Part shown: positions 34,428-45,300 of the stretch, one piece after another
Layout of the letters: each line of letters begins with the position of its first letter
How positions within the stretch are numbered: position 1 is the first letter of the stretch
From: Drosophila miranda
Taxonomy: Eukaryota; Arthropoda; Insecta; Diptera; Drosophilidae
DNA length: 64,000 nt
Assembly: GCF_003369915.1 (NCBI RefSeq)
Contig: NC_046676.1
Location: 17,900,001-17,964,000, forward strand
Direction: 5' to 3'
Position numbers and translations under genes: made by a program
Notes under the pieces: generated by a model
Told to the model about the DNA's origin: nothing
The model's input: the letters and a program-made list of their open reading frames with translations, nothing else
Database searches by the model: none

Positions 34428-35714
34428 TCAAATGTAAATCCAGCCTGATTGATTGAGGGCAACTCCCATTAGCGATTTATTCCCCAAGCCTATTTGAATT
34501 AGGAATATCACAATGGCCATCAGCACCCCGATAAACTGTTAATGAACAGAGAAATGCTTTAATTGTTTTAACAAAATGGTTAATTGGTTCCGGGTCCTTA
34601 CCCCACCCATTGCCAGCGTGTCCAAATCGATGACGCCGCACGCGAGCAAGGGTTGTCCGATGCTCGTCTGGAGCTGCACCAGGAAACGGTTAATGGTGCG
34701 CTCGAGATGGCTGCCACACACCTCCATTTGATTGAGCTGAAGGAATAATTGACATTCCTGCTCCACCAGCTGTTCGTTGACAGCCAGGATCACCCAGATG
34801 CGTCCGCCGTGCATGACCAGCCACAGTATTCGGTAGAACAATAACAGGCCCGCGGACCATTGCGGCCGCTGGAAGAAGTTAAAGACCATGTAGAGCTCCT
34901 CGCAGAAGCTGCAAAGAGAGTTTCCAAAGTTGAGGAGCAGGAAGAGACCGAACTTGTCCAGCAGCTGCCTGTGCAGGCGATCTATAGAAGTGTACGTTGC
35001 GCGCAGCTCCTCCAGTACGAGAGAAGAGCATCCGCCAGCATCCACGAGAGAAGCAAAAAAACGATCGTACCGGGCATCCAGATTTACGATACCTTGTGGC
35101 GGCCTTTGTCGCTTTTGAAGCTGCTCCAGACAATGACAGAGATGTGCCTGCAACAGCCAGAGTAAGTGCACGGCGAGGGCGTATTGCAGCACACCCAGGC
35201 TTATCATCAGAGCAGGCAAATTGTATACACTATTACTGCTCCAGGTAGTCCACCAGTTGAAGTCGTAATTTACAATGTCAACCACTATGCAGGCGCCATG
35301 GAATACGATGGTTTGTACCAGCAGATGACGAGTCCTCTTTCCGTGCTTCTGGTAGAGTCTCTGTGCTACTCCAAAATCCTGCCGGCCAATCAAAAGATGA
35401 ATCTGAGTCTCCACATCCCTGGCGTACGGACAATTGAGTACAGCATGGTACACGAGGAGGCCAGTGATCGTTATATTGCCTGGAAACTCCATCAGATACA
35501 GCAGCTTCTCGATGGTCGGCATTTCTGCGTCAAACACAATGCACTTCCAGATGCAGCCAGTCCACACGTAGCCCAGCAAAACCAAGCACCAAAGACAGTG
35601 GATCCATCGGGCAAATCTTCCTTCCTTCCTTGCAGTGGGAGCCACGGCCAGGCAGCGGCTAATGGTCAGCAGGAGATTTCCCCAGCGATTGCTAATTGAA
35701 CTGCTCATCGGCAA
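34428..35714 (-). CDS. Gustatory receptor (Gr59e/Gr59f type), minus-strand member
   Basis: Seven-pass chemoreceptor of the insect Gr family, expected in the dendrite membrane of taste neurons. Exon 1 is 35714-34602 (371 codons) with donor GTAAGG. The terminal exon is 34535-34428 (35 codons), giving 406 residues. The last exon carries the final membrane helix (GVLMAIVIFLIQIGLG), in the place of the family TYhhhhhQF signature but with Thr-Tyr replaced. Reading through the donor would add an unrelated tail and lose helix 7. Other helices are clear (for example WIHCLWCLVLLGYVW; LFLLLNFGNSLCSF). From its neighbours I take it as one of the Gr59e/Gr59f pair; which one I cannot say. Confidence 0.88.
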
Positions 35715-35803
35715 AGGAGTTTTGTTAATGAATAATAAAATGCAGAAGAAATATAATTTGGCTGCATAGATTAATGTCCATTTGACAGGTCAAAGCAGTT
35801 GAA

Positions 35804-37194
35804 ATGGAGGCTTTCCTAATGTCCTTAGCAGTCGACATGGGGAAGCCGAAGAAAGTGCCACCAAAGCACCCAATGACGGCGGAAAGGCTGCAAAAAGGGT
35901 ACGTAAAGATTAATGAACTGGAACTGAAATGATAGGATGTTCCCTTACATGGCAGACATCCTTCGTTTCATCAGCAAACCAGACGTCTCTACAAAGCCTT
36001 GCATTGGCTACTCTTGATTTCTGTTTTGGCCAACACCGCGCCCATTGCTGTTCTGCCTGGTCGCCAGGGAATAGTCTACCGCCATCTTCATCTGTGTTGG
36101 ATGGCCGTGTGCTACGGCTGGTTCTGCCTAGCCTCCTACTGGGAATTCGTGCTCATCACACTGAACAAGGTTTCCATTGATTGCTATTTGAACGCCATGG
36201 AATCTGCCATCTACGTGGTGCACAGTGCCTCAATCTTGATCCTTACATTTCAATGGAGACACCGGGCTCCGGCCGTACTTGACAGAATAGTGAAGTCGGA
36301 TCTGGAGAGGGGATATAGTATCAACTGCCGCCAGAGTAAGCGCTTTTTGCGGGTTCAGCTGTCGCTGGTGTTGGTGTTGGCCTGCTCGGCGTTTGCCATC
36401 GATATTTGTAGCCAAAGATTTGTTGTCTACAAGGCAATTCTCAGCATCCACAGCTTTGTGATGCCCAACATCATCAGCAGCCTCTCCTTTATCCAGTACT
36501 ATGTGCTGCTCCAGGGTATCGCTTGGCGTCAGGCAGCAGTCACTGAATCCCTGCAATGGGAGCTCCAACACTTGCCACGTCCACGACGGTGGGAGGTGCA
36601 AAGACTGCGTCTGCAGCACGCTGAACTGACGCGCTTCACCAAACTGGTCAATACAGCATACCAGTATTCCATTGTACTTCTGATTGTGGGTTGCTTCTTC
36701 AACTTCAACCTGAATCTGTTCCTTGTTTACAAGGGCATTGACGTTCCGGAGCTGGCTGATTGGGTCAGGTGGATCTACATGGTGCTGTGGCTGGCCATGC
36801 ATATGGGAAAGGTGCATGGTATTCTCTACTTCAACCACAATGTTCAGGATGAGGCAAGTAGCCAATCGCCATTCCATCTAGGATTAATATAAAGTTTTCC
36901 TTGCAGCAACGAAAATGCTTGGCCTTACTGAATGGTGTGCAATGTGTGGGCCCCGATCTTTTGGAGACCCTCAACCATTTTGTGCTCCAACTGCAAACAA
37001 ATGTACGGCAGCATGTTGTCTGCGGCGTCATTGTTTTGGATCTCAAATACCTTTCCGCTGTAAGACTATGAAATTTAAATTATTTAATTAACTATTTAAA
37101 TTCTGAATTTCAGGTACTGGTGGCTTCAGCAAACTTTTTTATATTTCTTGTGCAATATGATGTCACATACGAGGCCTTGAATTTGAAGTCTTAG
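35804..37194 (+). CDS. Gustatory receptor (Gr59e/Gr59f type), plus-strand member
   Basis: Gr-family seven-pass receptor, 408 residues, from exons 35804-35898, 35956-36853, 36907-37059 and 37114-37194. The N-terminal exon begins MEAFLMSLAVDMGKPKK; a later in-frame ATG at 35822 or 35837 could also serve. Helices include ALHWLLLISVLANTAPIAVL and YSIVLLIVGCFFNFNLNLFLV. The last exon encodes helix 7, NFFIFLVQYDVTYEALNL, where the family QF is QY. The intron after NVQDE uses a GC donor (GAG|GCAAGT) with a normal acceptor; the only GT nearby would break the frame. The start codon is 89 bp from that of the minus-strand receptor, so the two share one short intergenic promoter region. Confidence 0.88.
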
Positions 37195-37464
37195 AAACAG
37201 GATGGAATGGGTGGGGTGCAGTTTTGTTTACAAGGATAACCAAAGGGACCTAGTGGTGACACAAAGTTCAGTGGTGGCGTTCGATTTTCCGAATATTTTA
37301 TCCCTGTTTTGCCTATCGTGTCAACTAAAGTGGCGTAACACTTGTGGCTGAGGGAAAAGGACCTAGAATATATCCTTCAAGCAAATTTTTTAAACTGATT
37401 TAGATCATTAGATCAAACATATTAATAATAATATGCTTCTTGTGGAATTCTGCAGTGTAAACCC

Positions 37465-37507
37465 AAACATCGATAGCATCGATGTTTCTCCAGCTCCTTT
37501 ATCGATA
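37465..37507. promoter_or_regulatory. AIMP3: Inverted ATCGAT repeat and DRE upstream of AIMP3
   Basis: AAACATCGAT and ATCGATGTTT form a perfect 10-bp inverted repeat around AGC (37465-37487). A perfect TATCGATA octamer follows at 37500-37507, 52 bp before the AIMP3 ATG. DREF sites at this distance are usual for housekeeping genes. Confidence 0.6.
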
Positions 37508-37558
37508 GATTAGTTGTATAGTTTTTTTGCACGCCAAACAATCTTTATTAAAATTACC

Positions 37559-38224
37559 ATGTGCGACGTTGCAAAAGTGCAAAAGATTGCCCATTGCCTG
37601 GGCGTGGCCCCCGGAAAGGTTCAGCTGAACGAGGAACAGGTGCGCATATGATTTAGCGCCCGACAATTGATGTGGCATCCATCAATTTATTTTCTATTGT
37701 GAAGGTCGTAACGCGCACAAGTGGCGAGAAGAAGAGCGTGGCTGGATTTGCCACAATTCTGGAGAGTCTAGCCAACGAGTCCAAGTCCGAGACGGCCCAA
37801 AACAGCAAGGTCTCGCGCGAAGTAGAGGCCCAGGTCTATCAGTGGATAGAGTTCTCTGTGCTCTACGTGGCTCCCGGCTCCAGGGATCGGAATGTGGCCA
37901 AGCAGTTGCTCGGGGACTTGAATACGCTGTTCGCCAGCAAATCCTACCTGGTGGGACACTTCATTACACTGGCGGACCTGGCAGTCTACTATGCCATTTA
38001 TGATCTTGTGGTGGGTGTTCCTTCTGTCTTTTTGTTGTTAGTTGCCACTTAACTTATCTGATATCTTGCAGAAATCCCTGTCGCCCGTGGAAAAGGAAGC
38101 CTATCTGAACCTCTCCAGATGGTTCGACCACCTGCAGAACCGTCCCGACGTCCATCAGGGCGAACCCCTGCTCAATTTCACCACCATCTACCTGCATGGC
38201 TGGGCCACGGGAACACACATCTAA
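37559..38224 (+). CDS. AIMP3: Aminoacyl-tRNA synthetase complex auxiliary factor AIMP3 (eEF1-epsilon)
   Basis: Small GST-like scaffold of the multi-synthetase complex that joins methionyl-tRNA synthetase; it also enters the nucleus in the DNA damage response. The exons are 37559-37639, 37705-38010 and 38072-38224, in all 179 residues, the length I recall for the fly protein. The N-terminal half is a reduced thioredoxin-like fold (VQKIAHCLGVAPGKVQLNEEQ). The C-terminal half is a GST C-domain (QVYQWIEFSVLYV; LNTLFASKSYLVGHFITLAD; LNLSRWFDHLQNRPDVHQ). The exon 2 to 3 junction gives YDLVKSLSP. The gene is convergent with wmd; stop codons are 248 bp apart. Confidence 0.94.
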
Positions 38225-38472
38225 GAAGCTGCTGCTGCAGTCGCACTCGAGTCACAATTTGAGAAACTTAAGTTATTTATTTCTATTGCATTTCACAATA
38301 TAGTTTTGTGTGATTATCATTTAATGCCAATGACAGTTCTGGATTGGAATATAAAGTATCGTTATTGTAGCCCATTACAAAAATTGTTTAATGATAATCG
38401 ATCTCAGCTATAGCTCGTATCCCTCCTTTGCATCGTCTGCGCCGTATAGCAGCCACTGGTAATTCTCCAACA

Positions 38473-40551
38473 TCAGTTTGCAGACACCTCGCGCGGCGAG
38501 CTCATTGAGTTGTTCAGCTCGTTGGGCTCTGTGCACTTCCACAAGCCGTATGTCTTGCCCACCGTGGTCTGCCACAGCCTCAAGGTGCCGTCTTCGGATC
38601 CACTAGCATAGAGCTCGCCATCGGGGCTGAACTTGACCGCATGCACTGGACCAAAATGACCTTTGAATGATTCTGTTGAAGAAGAATGGAATGATTATAA
38701 AGCTGATTATTGGACAAAGATATACCTATAGATAGATACCTATTTCATTGCCTGTAATGTAGTCGAATTTGTACATCTTGAAGTCCTCGCCGCCGCAGAC
38801 AAAGACGTGCTTGTCCGGATGCAAACTGGCCGACGCGACATTCGTCGGCACTTTCACCTCCTTGAGCTTCTTGAAAGTGTCCACCTCCCAGAAGCTGATC
38901 GACGAGCCGTGGGCAATGGTCAGTATGTGGTTGTCGCGCGAGATCTCCAGGCTGTTCGGATGGCTATTGAACTGCAGGCGTTGCACTTCAATGCCCGTCA
39001 TGCGATCCCACAGGCGGACGGTCTTGTCCTCGGCAGCCGAGACGATGCACTTGTCGTCGCGGCAGAAGAGTGCCCGCTTGATGGCCCCAGCGTGTCCACT
39101 GTACTCCTCCGGCTTTGCCTCGGGCTGCTCTAGGTTAAAGACTCGCACCAGCTTCTCGTTGCTGCCCGTCACAATGTTCTCCGAGTCCGCGTCGAAGGCC
39201 ACACTCTTCACGATGTGCTTGTGCTGGAAACTGTGGATCTCGGCTCCGCTCACCGCATTCCACACCTTGCCGGTGAAGTCGGCCGCTCCCGAGGCAGCTA
39301 GCGTTGCATTATGATTGAGTGTGGCATTCCACACGGCACCCTTGTGCCCCTCAAAGGTGCCCACCCAGTCACCGGTGTCGCCGTGACGCAGCATCGGGCT
39401 GCCATCTACAAGAAACGTCCAGAATTCTCAATTGCATTTCGCGCCATAAAATGTATAAATTGATAAATAAATCGTGTGAGCGGCGGAAGCCACCTTGACT
39501 CAATGACTACCATCAATGCCAACGACCTGACACGGCAACGACGGCAGTCGAAACGGAATCGGAATCATGCAAGCCATCAGCCAGCACAGCCAGCAGCTCC
39601 CAAGTTCACAGCGTTCTCGACGCAGCGGACCAGCAGGAGGGGGGGCCTGCACACAGTTTTCAGTTTTCAGGCAGGGACACAGATCGTTAGTTTAATTAAA
39701 ACAACATTTCATTTTAGAATGTAAACGGTTATCAGTTAATTGTATATTTAATGATTTTGGAAATGGTTTTGAGGGTAAATGTGACTTGCGCATACATTTC
39801 AGCGGCAAATGGATTTCCCTTTGGTTGAAGTTTGAGAATATTCCCAACGAGGAAATGGATCGATCTGATCTATCGTTTCCCGTTTTAAAGAGTATTCAGC
39901 ATTCCGCATATTCCGGACAACTCTCTCGCCAACAGCATCGTGCGGCGTGCACACAATGTAAATATAGAAGTTTCAAGGCGCTTCCTGTACGCACAAAACG
40001 GGCAAAGTTTTTGAAAAGTTGTTAAACAAGGGGGGAGGAAGCCAGTCAGTAAGTTAAATGGCGATAAAGCAAAAATTAACTTGAACTTGGAATTGAAATG
40101 ATTTGCTTTTTTCCGCATAAATGCAACTTTTTAACGAAAGCAACTCACGCACACACCGACACCAGACAGAGAGACATCTCAAGGCAAAGAATGCAAAATA
40201 TATTGCATGCGAGATGTGGGAAAAGGGTTCGGGTTCGCCAAAACAGGTTTCGCTCATTAATAGTAAGTGATTCAACATTTGGGTCAAGGTTTCAGCCAGG
40301 CCAGGCTAGACGAGACGACAGTGCTCAATCAGGTCTATACACAGTACGTAGTACGTACATATGCTGATGCTGCATCTTTTGCCGATGGCAGGCTATAAAT
40401 AACCCAAGGACGGTTTATCGCATAGGTTACCTTTGCAAGCGGAGATGAGAAAGTATCCGCTGTTGCAGATGCCGCTGAAATCCAAATGCACCACTGGACG
40501 CGTGTGTCCGCTGCATGTCAGCGGGATTTGTCGCAAGTTATTGGCAGCCAT
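38473..40551 (-). CDS. wmd: STRAP/Unrip WD40 protein (wing morphogenesis defect)
   Basis: Cytoplasmic WD40 protein of the SMN complex family (Unrip/STRAP). The exons are 40551-40431, 39405-38740 and 38672-38473, totalling 328 residues, the length I recall for the fly protein. It starts [22 protein letters not shown]-type repeats follow through the length: [91 protein letters not shown], and [32 protein letters not shown] split between exons 2 and 3. Intron 1 (39406-40430) is about 1 kb and contains no other gene that I can support. Confidence 0.95.
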
Positions 40552-40936
40552 TTGTTAATTAAATTCCTTTTCGGTTCGATTCGTTTCACGGTAATAATAC
40601 TCTTCGTTCTTACACTTGAAGGAGCGCAATTGGCAATAATAGGGTTTATTGTCTAATGAGAATTGTTAGGAAACTTGGCTCTTGGGGTTGCCTTTGTACT
40701 TCGGGTTGTTGCTAATTTAATATTTTTCACTGTCTTCGCATGCTTTCAATTCAATTTACAATATGCATGGCCTTGGCGGCTGCTCAGCGGTGCTGATGTT
40801 GCTCGTGCGGTGTCGCGTCACTAACGGAAGCTGAGCTGAGCACTTTGCTTTGTTAACAATATTGTAAATACAATTTTAATATCATAGGAGAAATTACGCG
40901 ATGCCACCAGATTGTTTTGGTTTTTGGTCCAGACAG

Positions 40937-41460
40937 TGTACGGTCTGACCCTTAGAAATATACCACACAGTTTCAAAATATACCGTAAATATACTGACAA
41001 TATACGCGTTAAAAAATACTGGAAAATACTGTGATAAATAAATAAAATATATTTACAAATAGTTAGAATCGTAATTGCCACATACATACAAGATTTTAGA
41101 CAAAATCCAATAAAAGCAAGTTTTTAAAACAACCCAGTCAGGTAGAAAATTGATTTCTTAATCGAATAAAATGATGCGGGCAGAGCTGAAAGATCTATCT
41201 AGCTAGTATTATTCCATGGAATATCAAAATCGAGGAATACGGTTTCCAATCCTCGATGGAGAACGATTAGCCCATTGCAAGCCAAGGGGGTATTTTAATA
41301 TTCCACCGAAAATAATAAAAATCTAATAATTTTACCTCAATTCAGGTGAAAGATATCGTGGCTTTTTTGAAGTTCAGAGGAAAGATGGCATGAATCTACA
41401 AGGAGAATTCACAATCGTTAATATTTTCCGCCATTTACCTTAGGGGGCTTAAGTGGGCAA
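40937..41460. repeat. Composite repeat upstream of levy: AAAATATACCG module and coding-fragment unit, copy 2
   Basis: 40937-41035 matches the first half of the module at 15845 on the plus strand. 41130-41460 matches 11832-12270 in reverse, including the ATTCCATGGAATA core and the GAAAGATATCGTGGCTTTTT coding fragment. In this copy the coding fragment is shifted in frame and shortened, so it cannot make the product seen at 12 kb. The unit ends within about 100 bp of the levy start. Confidence 0.65.
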
Positions 41461-41483
41461 TGTTCGGTTTGTCAGCATATGAG

Positions 41484-41495
41484 ACGGTCACACTT
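41484..41495 (+). promoter_or_regulatory. levy: Core promoter Motif 1 of levy
   Basis: ACGGTCACACTT is a near-perfect Motif 1 (YGGTCACACTR), bound by M1BP at housekeeping promoters. It lies about 70 bp before the levy start codon. It also abuts the repeat, and the same motif (reversed) begins repeat copy 1 at 11604. Confidence 0.6.
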
Positions 41496-41560
41496 GTCAT
41501 TACTAAATGTCAAAACAGTAAAATTTTCATTCGAGAAATTGGGATCGATCGGCTGAGAAT

Positions 41561-42016
41561 ATGTCTGCTATTCTAAACCACGCAATTCGTCGCCAATTCG
41601 GCGCTTCTGCGGCCCGGAACATGTCTGGAACTGCTGCCGTGGCCGGCGAGCACTCGGGTAAATATCCTACCATTGTCCCAAACACAAAATTTCGCAATGT
41701 TTGTGGGGTTAAGGTTATGTAATTTGGCTGTTAGGCAAGACGATCGATTTGGGCTCTCCTTAAACATTTGCGACTCCTTTCAGGTGGCTACAAGGTCTGG
41801 AAGCGTCTCTCCTTCTTCGTGGCCGTTCCGGCCGTTGGCCTGTGCATGCTCAATGCCTATCTGAAGCACCAGGAGGAGCACGACCATCCTCGCCAGGAGT
41901 TCGTCAAGTACGACTACTTGCGTCGTCGCGAGAAGCGTTTCCCCTGGGGCGAGGGCAACAAGAGCCTGTTCCACAACCCCCATGTCAACCCGTTGCCCGA
42001 TGGCTATGAGCACTAA
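41561..42016 (+). CDS. levy: Cytochrome c oxidase subunit 6A (Levy)
   Basis: Nuclear-encoded single-pass subunit of mitochondrial complex IV. The exons are 41561-41657 and 41784-42016, giving 109 residues. The N-terminus [20 protein letters not shown] is an arginine-bearing mitochondrial presequence. The family core follows: [20 protein letters not shown] as the membrane helix, then the intermembrane tail [20 protein letters not shown] and [16 protein letters not shown], which is nearly invariant in COX6A. In flies its loss causes seizure-type paralysis and shortened life. Convergent with pita. Confidence 0.97.
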
Positions 42017-42220
42017 GTGGACGCCCGCTTAGTCGCGATTCCGCTGGGGGTGAAGTGAATGATGGACTTTTTTGGGTTATTGCTGGCCGGGCGCATGCAC
42101 ACATTCTGATGCTGTGGGAGACTTGTATTTAATGTTAATCTAAATTGAACTCAAGGCGGAAATACACACACACATAAACACAAACAAGCTACCAATACAA
42201 ACACTGCGGTTGGATCCTTG

Positions 42221-42226
42221 AATAAA
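42221..42226 (+). terminator. levy: Poly(A) signal of levy
   Basis: AATAAA lies 205 bp after the levy stop, before the convergent pita stop at 42319. Confidence 0.6.
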
Positions 42227-42318
42227 GAACTAAAACAACGTAACGCTCCTCCAGGACAAAGTCGATGCGGTTCGTTTAATAAGTACGCTATAATTAAGTT
42301 TGTATGGGTAATGTTAAA

Positions 42319-45300
42319 TTATTGCCTAGAATTTTTCGATGAATTCCCGTTTTTGATCAGCAAACGTCCCTTTTTGGCAGGAGCTACAGGAGGACTCTTC
42401 CTAGTCGCAGCAGCCTGTTGTCTGGATTTCTGCGAATTTTCGGGTTTATCTTTGACGAGATCTGAAATCCGTGCCTGTCGTGTACGTTTGGGAAAAACAA
42501 AGACTTCAGTGTCCGCGTCTGGCTTCTCCTTTGGTGGATTCACTTTGCGTTTTTTCACAGGTGGCGGCGGGGACGACGAATCATCACCCACGGGTTCATC
42601 GCGCAGCAGTTCTTGCAGCAAATATTTCTGCTCTTCCTCGTCGAAATCAGCGCACTTTACAAGGATATCTGGGTCCGCATCACTCTGATTCGAAACCTTG
42701 TCGCCATCATTCTGATACATGTCCATGTCCAGAACATGCTCATCCTCGATGTGTTTCTGCAGGCGATCTGAGCTCAAGAAGATCAAGTCGCAAAATTCGC
42801 AGGCAAATCTCTCGCCCTCCTTGTGCGTTGTCATGTGCTTCTCCACCGCACCGATATCATTGATCTTTTCATTGCACAACGGGCACTTTAAGAACATGTT
42901 CGCATGGCGGACCGAGTGCTCTATGAGACTGTTAAAGCTCTGGTGCGACTCCTTGCAGATGCTGCAGACAAACGAGGCCCCCGCATCCTGCTTGTGCATG
43001 CGCAGGTGCCTGGACAGATGGTGGGAGAGAATATACGATTTGGAGCAGTATTTGCAGGGGTAGGCTCGCTTTCCGGCATGGGCCACCAGGTGACGGGCAA
43101 GCTTGCTGGCAGTGACAAAGCTGCTTGGGCAGTGCTCGCAGGGGAAAGGCAGATCCACGCTGTGAACGATCTAGAAATAGTTCAAATCTTAGTTCAAGTT
43201 TTCACGCACATATGCCTACTTACCTCGTGCCGCTCCAGGCCCTGCTTAAAGGCAAATGCCTTGTTGCACATGGTGCACCGGAAAGGGCGCGATTTGGTGT
43301 GGCGCTCGGCATGCTTCATCATATCCTCGCGCGATAGGAATGGCTTCTCGCAGTGCACGCATATGAACTTGGGAAGGTCCGTGTGCGAGCTCTCGTGGCG
43401 ATGGAGCAGGGCTCGCCGCGTGAACGCCTTGTCACAGACGCTACAGGCGAAGGGTTTTTCGCCGGTGTGGATAAATTTGTGCTTCTGCAGATCGTACTTG
43501 GAGAAGAAGGCCTTGTTGCAGTCGCCGCACTGGAAGCTGCGGGCGCGTGTATGGTTCAGGCGATGGATCTCGAGCAGCTGCAGAAGGGGGAAGGAGCGCT
43601 CGCAGTCAGGACAGGAGAAGACATTTGTCGCCACAAGAGCAGCGTCCTTAGTGGCATCTTCACTTGGGTGGGGCACAGCAGTATTGGGACCTATAATTTC
43701 CGCGACAATTGCCACATTGCCGTCTCGACCACGTTTGATCTGGGTCGTGGCCAGTTCGGGCTCCGCAGCAACGATGGCGCCCTTATTCAATATCCGAACG
43801 GAGGGCTTGTTCAGAACCTTCGGTTTGATTGGCAACTTCTTCTGCACAGGTGGCGATGGAACCTCCGGTAGTGGTGCTGGTGCCGATATTTGTTCATCCA
43901 GTTCATTGGCCATATCCTCCATCATATTCTGCACATCGTCCATCGAGAGCTCCTGGTTATTCTCCACCTTCATCTGATACGACTTGGAAATCGAAGGGGC
44001 GGCTGTGCCGGCCAGCTTTTTAGCCAACGAACTGGTCTCCAAGACCTGGACATCTTCAATGATCACAGTCTTTGAATTGGCCAGGATGTTTAGCAATTTC
44101 TTGGGCTGTCGTTCGGGGACTGTCTTTACGACCTTTAAGACACCTGCCTTCGTCGGAGGACGTGGTTTTGCCAGCGGTGCCGGAAGAGTTCCTGTCAGCG
44201 GAAACTGCCGGAGAGCTGTCTCAGCTCGCTTGCACATCTGCATAAAGCGGTAGCTGTGCTCGAACAGCAAGTGGCAGTCCAGGCAAATATAGCTGGGCAT
44301 TTGATCATCGGCGCTCACCTGTAAAAATAAAAAGACAACCTACATTTAAATCTACAACGTTTTTTACCTGAAATAACTTATTTGAATAAAACGATACATC
44401 AACTAATATCGAATGTTCCACTATCGATTTGTTCGTTGCTCGATACATCGATCATTACTTAAATCCATCCCTACTTTGGCGGCAAGTACACACACACACA
44501 CACACACACAGCCAAAATACATCTCGAGAGTTCGTGAGCGGCGCCGGAGCACGCTTAACCTCCGTTAATTAATTGATTAAACGCGGCTAAGCCATAAAAG
44601 GATATTTGGCCATTTCCCAGTGCAAATTCAATTGTTAGTGCAAATCATTGGAATATAAAACAAACGAAAAACAGCTGTTGGTTTCGCGGTAGTGTTGAAT
44701 TTAGTTACAAATAAACAAAATCAAAGAGGCGAACCTGACTGACGGGCCCACTCTTTTGGGTACGAAAGAAGGGCGCAACAATTGAAGGCAGGGCGTCGCA
44801 GGCAGTCACAGGCAGACGGACGCTGAGAACAAAAGGCAAGGCTGGCAACAAGGAGAACAGAACCCACACAAACAATTGACTGCACTGCAGTATCATACGA
44901 CGACGGCCGCGAGAGTCGCTCTCCCCCGAGAAGATATCAGAAGCAGCAAAATGACTGACGAGTGCATAACTAGGAACTTTATTGCTCTTGGTTCAAATGG
45001 AAAGGGCGGCAATCGCAGCAGCATTGGTGATAGTACCGATGCCAAAGGCTGTGAGGGCAACAGCGCCGGAGTTGGTGGTGCAACGGCTGCAGCGAGGTAA
45101 GGTCCATGTGCATTGTGTGTGTGTGTGTTGCTCTTTCTCTCTCTCGCTACTGCTCTCGCGTTCCCTTCACATAAGTGTGTATATTATGCGTGCGCGTCTG
45201 CCTGTGTGTTCCTTGTATACCCTTACCGAGGAGGAAGAATTTCGAATTGCATGATGAGGTCCCCAAGGCTTTCTGTTGCTTTCTTCTTTGTCCAAATTGA

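Noticed and set aside
36861-36892. Receptor ending by reading into the intron after NVQDE
   Set aside because: It would lose the C-terminal helix 7 region that is found, in frame, in the next exons using a GC donor.
39476-40367. Small open frames in wmd intron 1 considered as a nested gene
   Set aside because: They have no domain, no supported splice structure and weak start contexts.
42471-43977. Long plus-strand frames across pita
   Set aside because: They are antisense to zinc-finger exons whose Cys-His spacing is intact on the minus strand.
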